Shown here piece by piece: positions 42,674 to 50,992 of a DNA stretch of 64,000 bases (position 1 is its first letter; each line of letters opens with the position of its first letter). The DNA lies in NCBI RefSeq assembly GCF_004353845.1, contig NZ_CP037864.1, positions 2,604,001 to 2,668,000 on the forward strand, read 5' to 3'. A program made the position numbers and the translations under genes. The notes below the pieces were generated by a model. That model was not told where the DNA came from and did no database searches. It saw nothing but the letters and a program-made list of their open reading frames with translations. Source of the DNA: Citrobacter arsenatis. GTDB taxonomy: Bacteria > Pseudomonadota > Gammaproteobacteria > Enterobacterales > Enterobacteriaceae.

Positions 42674-43576
42674 CTACTGGCGTGGTTTTAAATGACTTTC
42701 CAGCCAGGGCAGCATCTGTTTTTTACGGCTAAGCATACCTTCTACTTTGCAGGGTTGCGGGATGTCTGAAAGCTCAGAACCGGCAAACCACAGGCTGGTG
42801 TCGCCCAGATTGATGTCGGTGAGCATCAGGACTACCAGTGCGGCATCCTTCTCCTCTGCATAACGCGTCATTTCCAGACGGAGATCGTCCAGCACCGCGT
42901 CTACCTGTTGCAACGCATACAGTTCAAGCTGCGCCACACAGACCGAATGTCCATGGATGGTGAAAGTTTTAATGTCTTTTTGCAGAAGTTCGCGGGCGCT
43001 CATCCCTTCCACGCTCGTTTTGGCAGACAGCAGGTCACGACTAAACGCGTCAAGATCCACACCGGTTTTTTGAGCCAGCGCATCCACTGCCAGACGATCG
43101 TCAGAGGTGGTCGTTGGCGACCTGAGCGTGACAGTGTCACTCAGCACGGCACCCAGCAGTAAAACGGCCTCAGCGGCAGACAGCTGGCTGCGCTCATCTT
43201 CCGTCATCAGTTGCCATAACAGCGTCGCGCTACTGCCGACTGGCTTCACCCACACTTCTGGCGGCAGACGAGTTACTAATCCACCAAGTCGGTGATGATC
43301 GATAATTCCCACCACGTTACTTTCCGTCAGCGATTCCGGTCCCTGAGCTGGCTCGGTAAAATCGACCAGCCAGACATCACTATCGGTCAGCTCGAACGTC
43401 AACCGTTCAGGCATCGTCAGCCCCGCATGCTCAAAGATAAACTGCGTTTCGCGGTTCGGTTCGCCCAGACGCCATGCCGTTGCCTGCTGGCCACGTAAAG
43501 TAAGCCAACGCGCCGTCATGGCGGCGGTACAAATGGCATCGCTGTCGGGATTAAGGTGCCCTATTACATGTATCAT
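42674..43576 (-). CDS. ppaC: Manganese-dependent (family II) inorganic pyrophosphatase
   Basis: 300 residues with DHH-family motifs: HVIGHLNPDSDAI (His7, Asp11, Asp13), DVWLVDFTE, IIDHHRLGG (Asp93-His94-His95), VLLLGAVLSDTVTLRSPTT, and the C-terminal DHHA2 signature SRKKQMLPWLE. It hydrolyses pyrophosphate to two phosphates with Mn2+. Family II enzymes are typical of Firmicutes and scattered in proteobacteria; E. coli K-12 uses only family I Ppa, so this is an accessory enzyme. Located between ydcJ and ydcI, where E. coli K-12 has none. Confidence 0.91.
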   Translation of the reverse strand: MIHVIGHLNPDSDAICTAAMTARWLTLRGQQATAWRLGEPNRETQFIFEHAGLTMPERLTFELTDSDVWLVDFTEPAQGPESLTESNVVGIIDHHRLGGLVTRLPPEVWVKPVGSSATLLWQLMTEDERSQLSAAEAVLLLGAVLSDTVTLRSPTTTSDDRLAVDALAQKTGVDLDAFSRDLLSAKTSVEGMSARELLQKDIKTFTIHGHSVCVAQLELYALQQVDAVLDDLRLEMTRYAEEKDAALVVLMLTDINLGDTSLWFAGSELSDIPQPCKVEGMLSRKKQMLPWLESHLKPRQ

Positions 43577-43805
43577 TAATCAGTGCCTTGTGAAGATAAT
43601 GGTTCAAAAGCAAACAATAACTACAGTATATCGACTGGACCCACTCCCTTCCATGATCCCACCCGCCAGTAGCCTGTACAAAACATAAGCAAAATAAATT
43701 AGTTGTAAGTAAAACATGATAAATGTTAATAATATTTTGCTATCAAGTTATCAAAAACGAACAACTTCACTTGTCACCGATACGGCTCTGTTTTTAACAT
43801 CGCTT

Positions 43806-44729
43806 ATGGAAAAAAATGTTCTGTTCAATCAGCGCATTCGCTTGCGCCACCTTCATACTTTTGTCGCCGTTGCACAGCAGGGAACGTTGGGGCGCGCGGC
43901 TGAGACCCTTAACCTGAGCCAACCGGCTCTCTCCAAAACGCTAAATGAACTGGAGCAACTGACCGGAACCCGGCTCTTTGAGCGTGGCCGCCTTGGCGCG
44001 CAGTTAACGCTGCCCGGAGAGCAGTTTCTTACCCATGCGGTTAGAGTGCTGGATGCGCTTAACACCGCCGGACAAGCGTTAAACCAGCGAGAAGAGTCGC
44101 AAACTGATGTCGTACGGATTGGCGCCTTACCCACGGCGGCACTGGGCATTCTGCCGGCGGTCATTGGCCCGTTCCATAAGCAGCAAATGGAAACCACGCT
44201 GCAGGTTGCCACCATGAGTAATCCCATGATCCTGGCGGGTTTAAAGTCAGGGGAAATTGACCTCGGCATTGGCCGTATGGCCGATCCGGAATTGATGGTC
44301 GGTCTGAACTACGAATTATTGTTTCTGGAATCGCTCAAACTGGTTGTGCGCCCTAACCACCCGTTGTTGCAAGAAACCATCACGCTGAGCCGGGTCATGG
44401 AATGGCCGGTGGTGGTTTCGCCCAAAGGAACCGCACCTCGCCAGCACGCAGAGGCATTGTTGCAAAGTCAGGGCTGTAAAATGCCGCCTGGCTGTATTGA
44501 AACGCTGTCAGCGTCGCTCTCCCGCCAACTGACGGTTGATTACGACTATGTATGGTTTGTCCCTTCAGGCGCGGTTAGAGAAGATTTACGCCAGGCGACG
44601 CTGGTGTCATTACCGATTCCCACCCACGGTGCGGGTGAACCCATCGGTATTCTTACCCGTGTCGATGTGCAACTCTCTCAGGCTGCGCAGATCCTTATCG
44701 CCGCAATACGCAAAACTGTACCGTTTTGA
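43806..44729 (+). CDS. ydcI: LysR-type regulator YdcI
   Basis: 307 residues from the ATG at 43806 (MEKNVLFNQRIRLRHLHTFVAV), matching E. coli YdcI. Residues ~10-70 form the LysR winged helix-turn-helix (QQGTLGRAAETLNLSQPALSKTLNELEQLTGTRLFERG), followed by a periplasmic-binding-protein-like effector domain. In Salmonella YdcI was reported to be a conserved acid/metabolic stress regulator that represses itself. An earlier in-frame start at 43716 would add an unlikely 30-residue leader. Confidence 0.93.
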   Translation: MEKNVLFNQRIRLRHLHTFVAVAQQGTLGRAAETLNLSQPALSKTLNELEQLTGTRLFERGRLGAQLTLPGEQFLTHAVRVLDALNTAGQALNQREESQTDVVRIGALPTAALGILPAVIGPFHKQQMETTLQVATMSNPMILAGLKSGEIDLGIGRMADPELMVGLNYELLFLESLKLVVRPNHPLLQETITLSRVMEWPVVVSPKGTAPRQHAEALLQSQGCKMPPGCIETLSASLSRQLTVDYDYVWFVPSGAVREDLRQATLVSLPIPTHGAGEPIGILTRVDVQLSQAAQILIAAIRKTVPF

Positions 44730-44736
44730 TGCCAAA

Positions 44737-44762
44737 AAAAGGGACCACCAGGTCCCTTAAAT
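44737..44762 (-). terminator. trg terminator (shared with ydcI)
   Basis: AAGGGACC (44739-44746) pairs with GGTCCCTT (44751-44758) around ACCA. The plus-strand A-run at 44734-44740 gives a seven-T tail on the minus strand, fitting trg termination; ydcI ends 8 bases upstream on the plus strand. Confidence 0.85.
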
Positions 44763-44768
44763 TTATGG

Positions 44769-46457
44769 TTAAAACGTTTCCCAGTTATCGCCACTGGCCG
44801 TTGCCGCCTGCGGGCGTGAATGGTCAGGCATTGTTGTCACAGGAGCGCGTTTAATCGCGCTTGTTCCCGTTAAACGGAATGTGCCAACAGCCTGCGTTAA
44901 GCGTGCTGCCTGCTCTTCAAGAGAGGCCGCCGCAGCCGATGCTTCTTCAACCAGCGAGGCATTTTGCTGCGTAACCTTATCCATTTCTGAAATCGCCTGG
45001 CTCACCTGTACGATACCCCGGCTCTGCTCATCAGAGGCTGCAGCAATTTCCAGCATAATGTCCGTGACGCGTTTTACCGCATCGACAATATCCGTCATCG
45101 TATTGCCCGCCGCGACGACTTCTCCGGAGCCCTGATCAATCAGTCGGACCGATTCGCTGATCAATCCTTCAATCTCTTTTGCCGCCTGGGCGCTGCGGCT
45201 TGCCAGCGTGCGCACTTCACTGGCTACGACGGCAAACCCACGTCCCTGCTCTCCTGCCCGCGCCGCTTCGACCGCGGCGTTCAGCGCCAGAATATTGGTC
45301 TGAAAAGCAATGCTGTTAATCACGGCGGTGATTTCGGATATTTTCTTCGAACTCGTTGAGATATTGCCCATGGTTTTGACCACGCCAGAAACCATCTGAC
45401 CGCCCCGACTGGCCTTGCCGGAAGCATCTTCCGCCAGCTTGCTCGCATGATGTGCGTTGTCGGCGTTTTGCTTCACCGTGGCCGTCAGTTCTTCCATGCT
45501 GGCCGCCGTTTGTTCTATCGCCGCGGCCTGTTGTTCGGTTCGTGAAGACAGATCGGTATTCCCCGCAGAAATCTCACTGGTACCGCGATAAATTTCTTCC
45601 GCCCCCTGACGTACCGTACCCACCGTTTTCCCAAGCGATCGTTGCATTGTTTGCAGATGGCGGCTCAGACGACCAATTTCACTGCGCCCGGTCGGTTCCT
45701 CCTGCATGGTCAGATCGCCCGCGGAAATTTGCTCAATACGCTGGGCTGCGCGCAGTAGAGGATGAATGACGGTGCGGCGCAGAACAATGAACGTCATCAC
45801 GGTCAGCGCTAGCGCAAGAACGAATGCGCCCAGCATAAAGGCCATGCCGAGCTGGGTACGCTGGTGCGCCTGTTCGCTTAACTGATTCGCCCTTGCGGTA
45901 CGGATGTCGATCGCTTTTAACAACACCTTGTTGTAAGCAGAGTCCAGCGGCCTGGCCTGTTCATTTTCATGGTTGATGATCGCTTCAAACATGCCGTTTT
46001 TAGCATACTTCAGCATAGGCTGTAAGCCGTCGGTATAGGCTTTGAAGCTGGCGCTCAGTTTCGCATCTAACGCTTCATCGGCAGACGTTTTTACCGCACG
46101 TGACATATAAGCATTGAAACCGTCCTGCGACTGCTTAATCCGTTTTTCCGCCTCGGCAATATTGGCCTTCATGTCATCCATTTCGGCAATACGGCTCGCC
46201 GCGCCGGCGTGGATCATGTTGATACGTGCGGTGCGTAAGTGGTTAGAGCTGTTAGATAACCCCATCCTGACCTGAATCTCATCGGTCACGTCGCGCTGAT
46301 CGCGATCGGCCTGCATAAGAAAATAACTGGCCAGTCCGGAACTTAAGGCGAACAGCAGAAGGATGCCACCGAGAATGGAGGAAAACAGCGGAACCAGCCG
46401 GATTTGATGCAAAAAGCCCAGTTTATGCTGGGCTTGCATCGATGTAGTGTTGTCCAT
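44769..46457 (-). CDS. trg: Methyl-accepting chemotaxis protein Trg (ribose/galactose receptor), with NWETF tail
   Basis: 562 residues from the ATG at 46457. Transmembrane helix ~19-44, a periplasmic four-helix ligand region, a second helix ~198-222, a HAMP domain, and the signalling hairpin tip SIAFQTNILALNAAVEAARAGEQGRGFAVVASEVR. Trg senses ribose- and galactose-loaded binding proteins. The protein ends NWETF, the pentapeptide that tethers CheR and CheB in high-abundance receptors such as Tar and Tsr. E. coli Trg, as I remember it, lacks this tail. The N-terminal 2/3 otherwise aligns well with Trg. Confidence 0.92.
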   Translation of the reverse strand: MDNTTSMQAQHKLGFLHQIRLVPLFSSILGGILLLFALSSGLASYFLMQADRDQRDVTDEIQVRMGLSNSSNHLRTARINMIHAGAASRIAEMDDMKANIAEAEKRIKQSQDGFNAYMSRAVKTSADEALDAKLSASFKAYTDGLQPMLKYAKNGMFEAIINHENEQARPLDSAYNKVLLKAIDIRTARANQLSEQAHQRTQLGMAFMLGAFVLALALTVMTFIVLRRTVIHPLLRAAQRIEQISAGDLTMQEEPTGRSEIGRLSRHLQTMQRSLGKTVGTVRQGAEEIYRGTSEISAGNTDLSSRTEQQAAAIEQTAASMEELTATVKQNADNAHHASKLAEDASGKASRGGQMVSGVVKTMGNISTSSKKISEITAVINSIAFQTNILALNAAVEAARAGEQGRGFAVVASEVRTLASRSAQAAKEIEGLISESVRLIDQGSGEVVAAGNTMTDIVDAVKRVTDIMLEIAAASDEQSRGIVQVSQAISEMDKVTQQNASLVEEASAAAASLEEQAARLTQAVGTFRLTGTSAIKRAPVTTMPDHSRPQAATASGDNWETF

Positions 46458-46597
46458 GACCGTCGACTCTCTTGTAGGGTTTATGCGTGAAAACACGCCC
46501 GTTAGATAGTCATCGGCAATCCGGGAAGTTTACTTACCGCGAAAAGCGCCGGATTCGTCACACTTTCACAACATAATTCTAAAAAATTCAGGAAAGT

Positions 46598-46619
46598 GCC
46601 AGCGGTGAAATCCGCTGGC
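46598..46619 (-). terminator. Hairpin downstream of frmA
   Basis: GCCAGCGG (46598-46605) pairs with CCGCTGGC (46612-46619) around TGAAAT, 8 bases after the frmA stop. The T-rich stretch on the minus strand starts only ~10 bases beyond the stem, so efficiency is uncertain. Confidence 0.6.
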
Positions 46620-46626
46620 CAATGAA

Positions 46627-47745
46627 TCAGTTATCGCCAAAGTGGATAACGGTACGGATGGACTTACCCTGATGCATTAAATCAAACGCTTCGTTAATTT
46701 GCTCCAGCGGCAAACGGTGGGTAATAAAGGGATCCAACTGAATTTTCCCACTCATTGCATCTTCAACCATGCCAGGAAGCTGAGTACGCCCCTTCACGCC
46801 GCCAAACGCGGAACCACGCCAGACGCGCCCGGTAACCAGTTGGAACGGACGCGTTTTGATCTCTTGCCCTGCACCCGCCACGCCAATGATGATGCTTTCG
46901 CCCCATCCTTTATGGCAGCATTCCAGCGCCGCGCGCATCACGTTAACGTTACCGATACATTCAAAGCTAAAGTCCACGCCGCCGTCGGTAAGCTCGACAA
47001 TCACATCCTGAATCGGTTTGTCGTAATCCTTCGGATTGATGAAATCGGTCGCGCCCATTTCACCTGCCAGCTTAAATTTTTCCGGATTGGTATCAACGGC
47101 CAAAATACGCCCGGCTTTCGCCTGCACCGCGCCCTGAATGACCGCCAGACCAATACCGCCCAGACCGAATACGGCTACGGTATCGCCTTCTTTCACTTTT
47201 GCGGTGTTGTGAACTGCGCCAATACCGGTGGTCACACCACAACCCAGCAGACACACTTTGTCCAGCGGAGCCTGCGGGTTAACCTTCGCCAGAGAGATTT
47301 CCGCGCAAACGGTGTATTCGCTGAAGGTGCTGGTGCCCATATAGTGATAAATCGGCTCGCCGTTATACGAGAAGCGCGTCGTGCCATCCGGCATTAAACC
47401 TTTGCCCTGGGTCGCGCGTACGGCCTGACACAGGTTAGTTTTACCCGATTTACAGAACTTACACTCGCCACATTCTGCGGTGTACAGCGGGATCACATGA
47501 TCGCCCGGCTTCAGGCTGGTGACGCCTTCACCCACTTCAACCACAACGCCGCCGCCTTCATGGCCAAGTACCGCCGGGAACACACCTTCCGGATCGTCGC
47601 CAGAGAGCGTGAAAGCGTCAGTATGACACACGCCAGTGTGGGTAATTTTAACCAGCACTTCACCTTTCTTTGGCGGTGCGACGTCGATTTCGACAATTTT
47701 TAACGGTTGGCCGGGGCCGAATGCAACTGCTGCACGTGATTTCAT
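46627..47745 (-). CDS. frmA: S-(hydroxymethyl)glutathione dehydrogenase / class III alcohol dehydrogenase
   Basis: 372 residues. Zinc alcohol dehydrogenase: catalytic zinc region GVCHTDAFTLSG and GHEGGGVVVEVGEGV, structural zinc cysteines in CGECKFCKSGKTNLC, NAD-binding VAVFGLGGIGLAVIQGAV. FrmA oxidises S-hydroxymethylglutathione formed from formaldehyde and glutathione; it also acts on S-nitrosoglutathione. It is the second gene of frmRA, 32 bases after frmR. The esterase frmB, which follows frmA in E. coli, is absent here. Confidence 0.95.
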   Translation of the reverse strand: MKSRAAVAFGPGQPLKIVEIDVAPPKKGEVLVKITHTGVCHTDAFTLSGDDPEGVFPAVLGHEGGGVVVEVGEGVTSLKPGDHVIPLYTAECGECKFCKSGKTNLCQAVRATQGKGLMPDGTTRFSYNGEPIYHYMGTSTFSEYTVCAEISLAKVNPQAPLDKVCLLGCGVTTGIGAVHNTAKVKEGDTVAVFGLGGIGLAVIQGAVQAKAGRILAVDTNPEKFKLAGEMGATDFINPKDYDKPIQDVIVELTDGGVDFSFECIGNVNVMRAALECCHKGWGESIIIGVAGAGQEIKTRPFQLVTGRVWRGSAFGGVKGRTQLPGMVEDAMSGKIQLDPFITHRLPLEQINEAFDLMHQGKSIRTVIHFGDN

Positions 47746-47777
47746 TTGTCTCTTCCCATTATTGCGAGGTGATGGTG

Positions 47778-48053
47778 TTATTTTAGATAAGCACGCAGAA
47801 GATGGCCGATTTCAGCCATGCGCACGGCACGCTGGTCTGGCGTAGTTTCCCCGCTGACCAGTTCGTCTTTCAGGTGGATCTCAACCATTTCGCCCATCAG
47901 GCCATTGGACGCGCCGCGCACGGCGGCAATTTGCTGCAGGATAGCCAGGCACGGCTCGCCGGATTCCAGCGCGCGCTCAAGCGCATCAACCTGGCCGCGA
48001 ATACGGCGTACGCGGGTGAGAATGCGTTTTTTATCTTCGGGTGAATGCGGCAT
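47778..48053 (-). CDS. frmR: Formaldehyde-responsive repressor FrmR
   Basis: 91 residues, CsoR/RcnR-type four-helix repressor. Key formaldehyde-reactive residues are in place: Pro2, Cys35 (SGEPCLAIL) and His60 (EMVEIHLKD). FrmR represses frmRA until formaldehyde cross-links Pro2 to Cys35. A CTATA-C6-TATAG inverted repeat lies just upstream of its start. Confidence 0.94.
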   Translation of the reverse strand: MPHSPEDKKRILTRVRRIRGQVDALERALESGEPCLAILQQIAAVRGASNGLMGEMVEIHLKDELVSGETTPDQRAVRMAEIGHLLRAYLK

Positions 48054-48067
48054 ACGCCCTCCAAAAA

Positions 48068-48083
48068 CTATACCCCCCTATAG
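48068..48083. promoter_or_regulatory. FrmR operator
   Basis: CTATA CCCCCC TATAG is an inverted repeat around a C-tract, 15 bases upstream of the frmR start. CsoR/FrmR-family repressors bind A/T arms around G/C tracts of this form. It fits autorepression of frmRA. Confidence 0.75.
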
Positions 48084-48280
48084 TATCAGTGATTTTGTAT
48101 ATATGTAAAACATTAGGTTTACTCATATTAGCTAATGAGTATAACGCCCGTTTTACAGGGGTGATGAGTGTTTTGAACAGACGAATCATAGATGAATAGT
48201 TCTGTAATACTAACTTTAATTATGTGGATATAGTGCGTAAAATTAGGGGAGATCCAATAATTAAAATAACAAGAGTAAAT

Positions 48281-48484
48281 ATGACTTTTTATCATTATTT
48301 AGCTATATACGTCGTAGGGGTTGTCATCATGTTTGCGCTGTTAATCCGCGGAGATAAAATACATGACATTGAATTTGATTTAAGAGATACGCTCATCACA
48401 TCCCTGCTGTGGCTATTTTATGTGGTGGCTATTTCTTGTGTTATTATTTATGTGTCTTTTACACAAAAAAAACCACCAAATTGA
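48281..48484 (+). CDS. Small two-helix membrane protein, uncharacterised
   Basis: 67 residues from the ATG at 48281 with AAGAG nine bases upstream; an open frame from 48224 is possible but its first residues are not membrane-like. Two hydrophobic helices (YLAIYVVGVVIMFALLI and LLWLFYVVAISCVIIYVSF) flank a charged linker (RGDKIHDIEFDLRDT). I recognise no family. The region is AT-rich. It lies between frmR and umuC, reading away from frmR and towards umuC's 3' end. It may be a real small membrane protein, but only the reading frame supports it. Confidence 0.45.
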   Translation: MTFYHYLAIYVVGVVIMFALLIRGDKIHDIEFDLRDTLITSLLWLFYVVAISCVIIYVSFTQKKPPN

Positions 48485-48514
48485 GGAGAGTGGTAGGGGA
48501 AGTGAGTGAAATCA

Positions 48515-49783
48515 CTACCCAACCCGCAGTAAGTCACTGTATCTCGTGGTGTAACGTGGCGAAAGCATATCTCGCTTCATCGCCCACGGTTGCTGTATAC
48601 CTTGTCCGGCAAAATAGATCGTTCCTTTCCCCTTTTCAGCATTCAGCGTATCCAGTACATCCATTAGTTTATCGCTGTTACACCGCGGGGCGTTGTCATC
48701 AAAAAGATTCAGTTGGGCAACGCCAGAGCTAAAAAAATCTCCCAGCATGACTCCGGCTTTTTGATAACGCAGCCCATCTCGCCATATTGCATCCAGACTA
48801 CGCGTTGCTGCACCAATTATTTCCCGACTGTCCTGAGTTGGCGTCAGCAGTTTTATCGATGCGCTGTTGCCGTAATAGGGTTCACTCAGTGCAAACGGGC
48901 TGGTTTTGATAAACGTAGAGATAAACCGGCAGTACTGGTGTTCTCTGCGCAGCTTTTCCGCCGCTCGTGAAGCATAGGTACAAATGGCCTCCCTCATGGC
49001 GTTGTAATCCGTAAGTTTCTCACCAAACGATCTTGAGCAGATAATTTCCTGCTTAACCGGCGCAAACTCTTCCAGCGCCAGGCAAGGCTCACCGCGCAAT
49101 TCCCGTACGGTGCGCTCAAGCACGACGTTGAAATGTTTACGAATAAAGCGAATATCGGTATCCGCCAGATCGAGGACCGTTTTGATGCCCATGGCGTCCA
49201 GTTTCTTGCCGATACGGCGTCCGATGCCCCAGACTTCATCAACCGGAAGTGCAGCCATCAGCTTACGCTGACGTTCAATATTTGAGAGATCCACGACTCC
49301 GCCGGTCTGTTCCTGCCACTTTTTGGCAGCATGATTTGCCAGTTTGGCCAGCGTTTTGGTCTGGGCGATGCCGACCCCAACCGTGAGACGTGTTTTCTGT
49401 AAAATAGTTGCTCTGATTTCCCGACCAAAATCCGTAAGATCCCGGCAGTTTCGCACGCCCGTTAAATCGCAAAAGGCTTCATCAATACTGTATATCTCCA
49501 CGCGTGGAGATAGCTCCTCCAGAATGGACATCACCCTGCTGCTCATATCCGCATACAGCTCGTAGTTTGAGCTAAAACAGAACACGCCGTAGCGCCTGAA
49601 CAGATCTTTCTGTTTGAAGTATGGAGCCCCCATATTAACGCCAAGCGCCTTCGCCTCCGCGCTACTGGCAATGACGCAACCATCGTTATTTGAAAGAACG
49701 ACAACAGGCTTGCCCTTCAGGTCGGGCCGGAATGCCGACTCGCAGCTGGCATAAAACGAATTAACATCTACCAGTGCAAACAT
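48515..49783 (-). CDS. umuC: DNA polymerase V catalytic subunit UmuC
   Basis: 422 residues, equal to E. coli UmuC. Y-family polymerase: DVNSFYASCE (Asp6), SNNDGCVIASSAEAKALGV, catalytic pair Asp101-Glu102 in YSIDEAFCDL, VGVGIAQTKTLAKLANHAAKKW, and the C-terminal little-finger and beta-clamp-binding tail with QLNLFD. It carries out SOS translesion synthesis with UmuD'2 and RecA. Starts 2 bases after the umuD stop. Chromosomal place next to frmRA differs from E. coli and Salmonella as I remember them. Confidence 0.94.
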   Translation of the reverse strand: MFALVDVNSFYASCESAFRPDLKGKPVVVLSNNDGCVIASSAEAKALGVNMGAPYFKQKDLFRRYGVFCFSSNYELYADMSSRVMSILEELSPRVEIYSIDEAFCDLTGVRNCRDLTDFGREIRATILQKTRLTVGVGIAQTKTLAKLANHAAKKWQEQTGGVVDLSNIERQRKLMAALPVDEVWGIGRRIGKKLDAMGIKTVLDLADTDIRFIRKHFNVVLERTVRELRGEPCLALEEFAPVKQEIICSRSFGEKLTDYNAMREAICTYASRAAEKLRREHQYCRFISTFIKTSPFALSEPYYGNSASIKLLTPTQDSREIIGAATRSLDAIWRDGLRYQKAGVMLGDFFSSGVAQLNLFDDNAPRCNSDKLMDVLDTLNAEKGKGTIYFAGQGIQQPWAMKRDMLSPRYTTRYSDLLRVG

Positions 49784-49785
49784 AA

Positions 49786-50205
49786 TCAGCCCGCTGCTTT
49801 AACGATAAATGTCACCACGCCAAATATATCCAGCGTGTCTTCGCTGCCAATCATGATCGGCGCGTAGGCGCAGTTCTCTGGTTTTAGCATCACAACCGGA
49901 TGTAATTGCAGGCGTTTAACGGTGAACTCGCCCTCAATGGCGGCAATAACGATGTCTCCATGGGCGGGCTTTCTGGCACTGTCGACAATCAGCAGATCGC
50001 CCTCACCAATCCCTGCCCCCATCATGGAGTCGCCAGATGATTTTACAAAATAGGTTGCGCTGGGATGCCGTACCAGCAGGTCATTGAGGTCGATACGTTT
50101 CTCAACGTAGTCCTGCGCCGGAGAAGGAAAACCACAAGGCACAAGATCGCTAAATAGCGGTAAGCATTTGATTTCGCGGCGTTGCGCAGGCTGGAAAAAC
50201 AACAT
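49786..50205 (-). CDS. umuD: UmuD, self-cleaving DNA polymerase V accessory protein
   Basis: 139 residues from the ATG at 50205 (MLFFQPAQRREIK), the E. coli length; codons to 50262 cross the LexA box and are not coding. RecA-stimulated self-cleavage would occur at Cys24-Gly25 (PCGFPS) with catalytic Ser60 (SSGDSM) and Lys97 (FTVKRL), all present. Cleavage gives UmuD' that activates UmuC. Operon umuDC with a 2-base gap. Confidence 0.94.
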   Translation of the reverse strand: MLFFQPAQRREIKCLPLFSDLVPCGFPSPAQDYVEKRIDLNDLLVRHPSATYFVKSSGDSMMGAGIGEGDLLIVDSARKPAHGDIVIAAIEGEFTVKRLQLHPVVMLKPENCAYAPIMIGSEDTLDIFGVVTFIVKAAG

Positions 50206-50223
50206 AATAATCTGCCTCTCATT

Positions 50224-50243
50224 TACTGTATTTATATACAGTA
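50224..50243 (-). promoter_or_regulatory. LexA (SOS) box of umuDC
   Basis: TACTGTATTTATATACAGTA, a near-perfect palindrome with CTGT-N8-ACAG, 18 bases upstream of the umuD start. Matches the umuDC SOS box of E. coli in all conserved positions, so strong LexA repression is expected. Confidence 0.93.
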
Positions 50244-50419
50244 GTTTTAATAAGCGCAGCAATCAAGTGACGAGAGTGGCGAACTGAGCGTTGTTTAGCC
50301 ATCTCGTCGGTAAGCTTTTATGATGTCTGGGAAAATAATTTCCGATTTTTAGCACCTGCCGTACACATCATCTTGTGGACGGTTACTACCTTGACTCTGA
50401 TATGTTTTCGTTGCATGTT

Positions 50420-50992
50420 TCATTTACTCCCGGATGAAGCGAGTAGATATCCGGTGGTTTCATTACAGAAGTAGACTGCAAATCTATGGGTTAACAGGTG
50501 ACTAAATTTTCTGATATTCAACAATAACATAATATTATATTTATGGATTGAAAGTGTTTTAAGTGAAATACTCATTTCCTGTGCAATATAGCGATCTGTC
50601 TTCCGCTGCATGACCAGGCTTATCACCTGATGCTGCTTTTGGGTGAAGACAATTTCAGGACGCCAGGAATTAACATATCCATATAGTACTGTGTTCTGAA
50701 ACGCCTCCTTTGATATAGTTCGAGAAACAAAGGTTACTGGAGTTCCTATCATACATTTTCTAATGCCAAAAGGAGACATTATGCAAATACTCTCTGGTTC
50801 TATTTCAATCAGTCTGTTAGTTATTTCCGTGTAAAACACGTTATTTCTTAGCGTGTCAATAATAACGTATGACTGACGATGACTCTGCAGGCAAATATCT
50901 TCTATATGACAGATGTGTATTGTGTTATCCGGCCCGACAATACGAGATATCGAATCGAACAAGATCATATCTTTAGTGATTACAAGATACAT
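50420..50992 (-). CDS. LuxR-type regulator linked to the fimbrial operon
   Basis: 190 residues. The C-terminal ~65 residues form a LuxR helix-turn-helix (FTQKQHQVISLVMQRKTDRYIAQEMSISLKTLSIHKYNIM). The N-terminal ~120 residues resemble a receiver-like alpha/beta fold, but without an obvious phospho-acceptor cluster. Its start lies 13 bases inside the end of the EAL gene, so translation is coupled. Salmonella fim (FimZ/FimW) and Klebsiella mrk clusters also carry LuxR-type regulators, so control of this fimbria is likely. No name assigned. Base composition is clearly AT-richer than the flanking core. Confidence 0.8.
   Translation of the reverse strand: MYLVITKDMILFDSISRIVGPDNTIHICHIEDICLQSHRQSYVIIDTLRNNVFYTEITNRLIEIEPESICIMSPFGIRKCMIGTPVTFVSRTISKEAFQNTVLYGYVNSWRPEIVFTQKQHQVISLVMQRKTDRYIAQEMSISLKTLSIHKYNIMLLLNIRKFSHLLTHRFAVYFCNETTGYLLASSGSK

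Noticed and set aside
46699..47397. 232-residue plus-strand frame inside frmA
   Set aside because: Antisense shadow; frmA zinc and NAD motifs establish the real frame.
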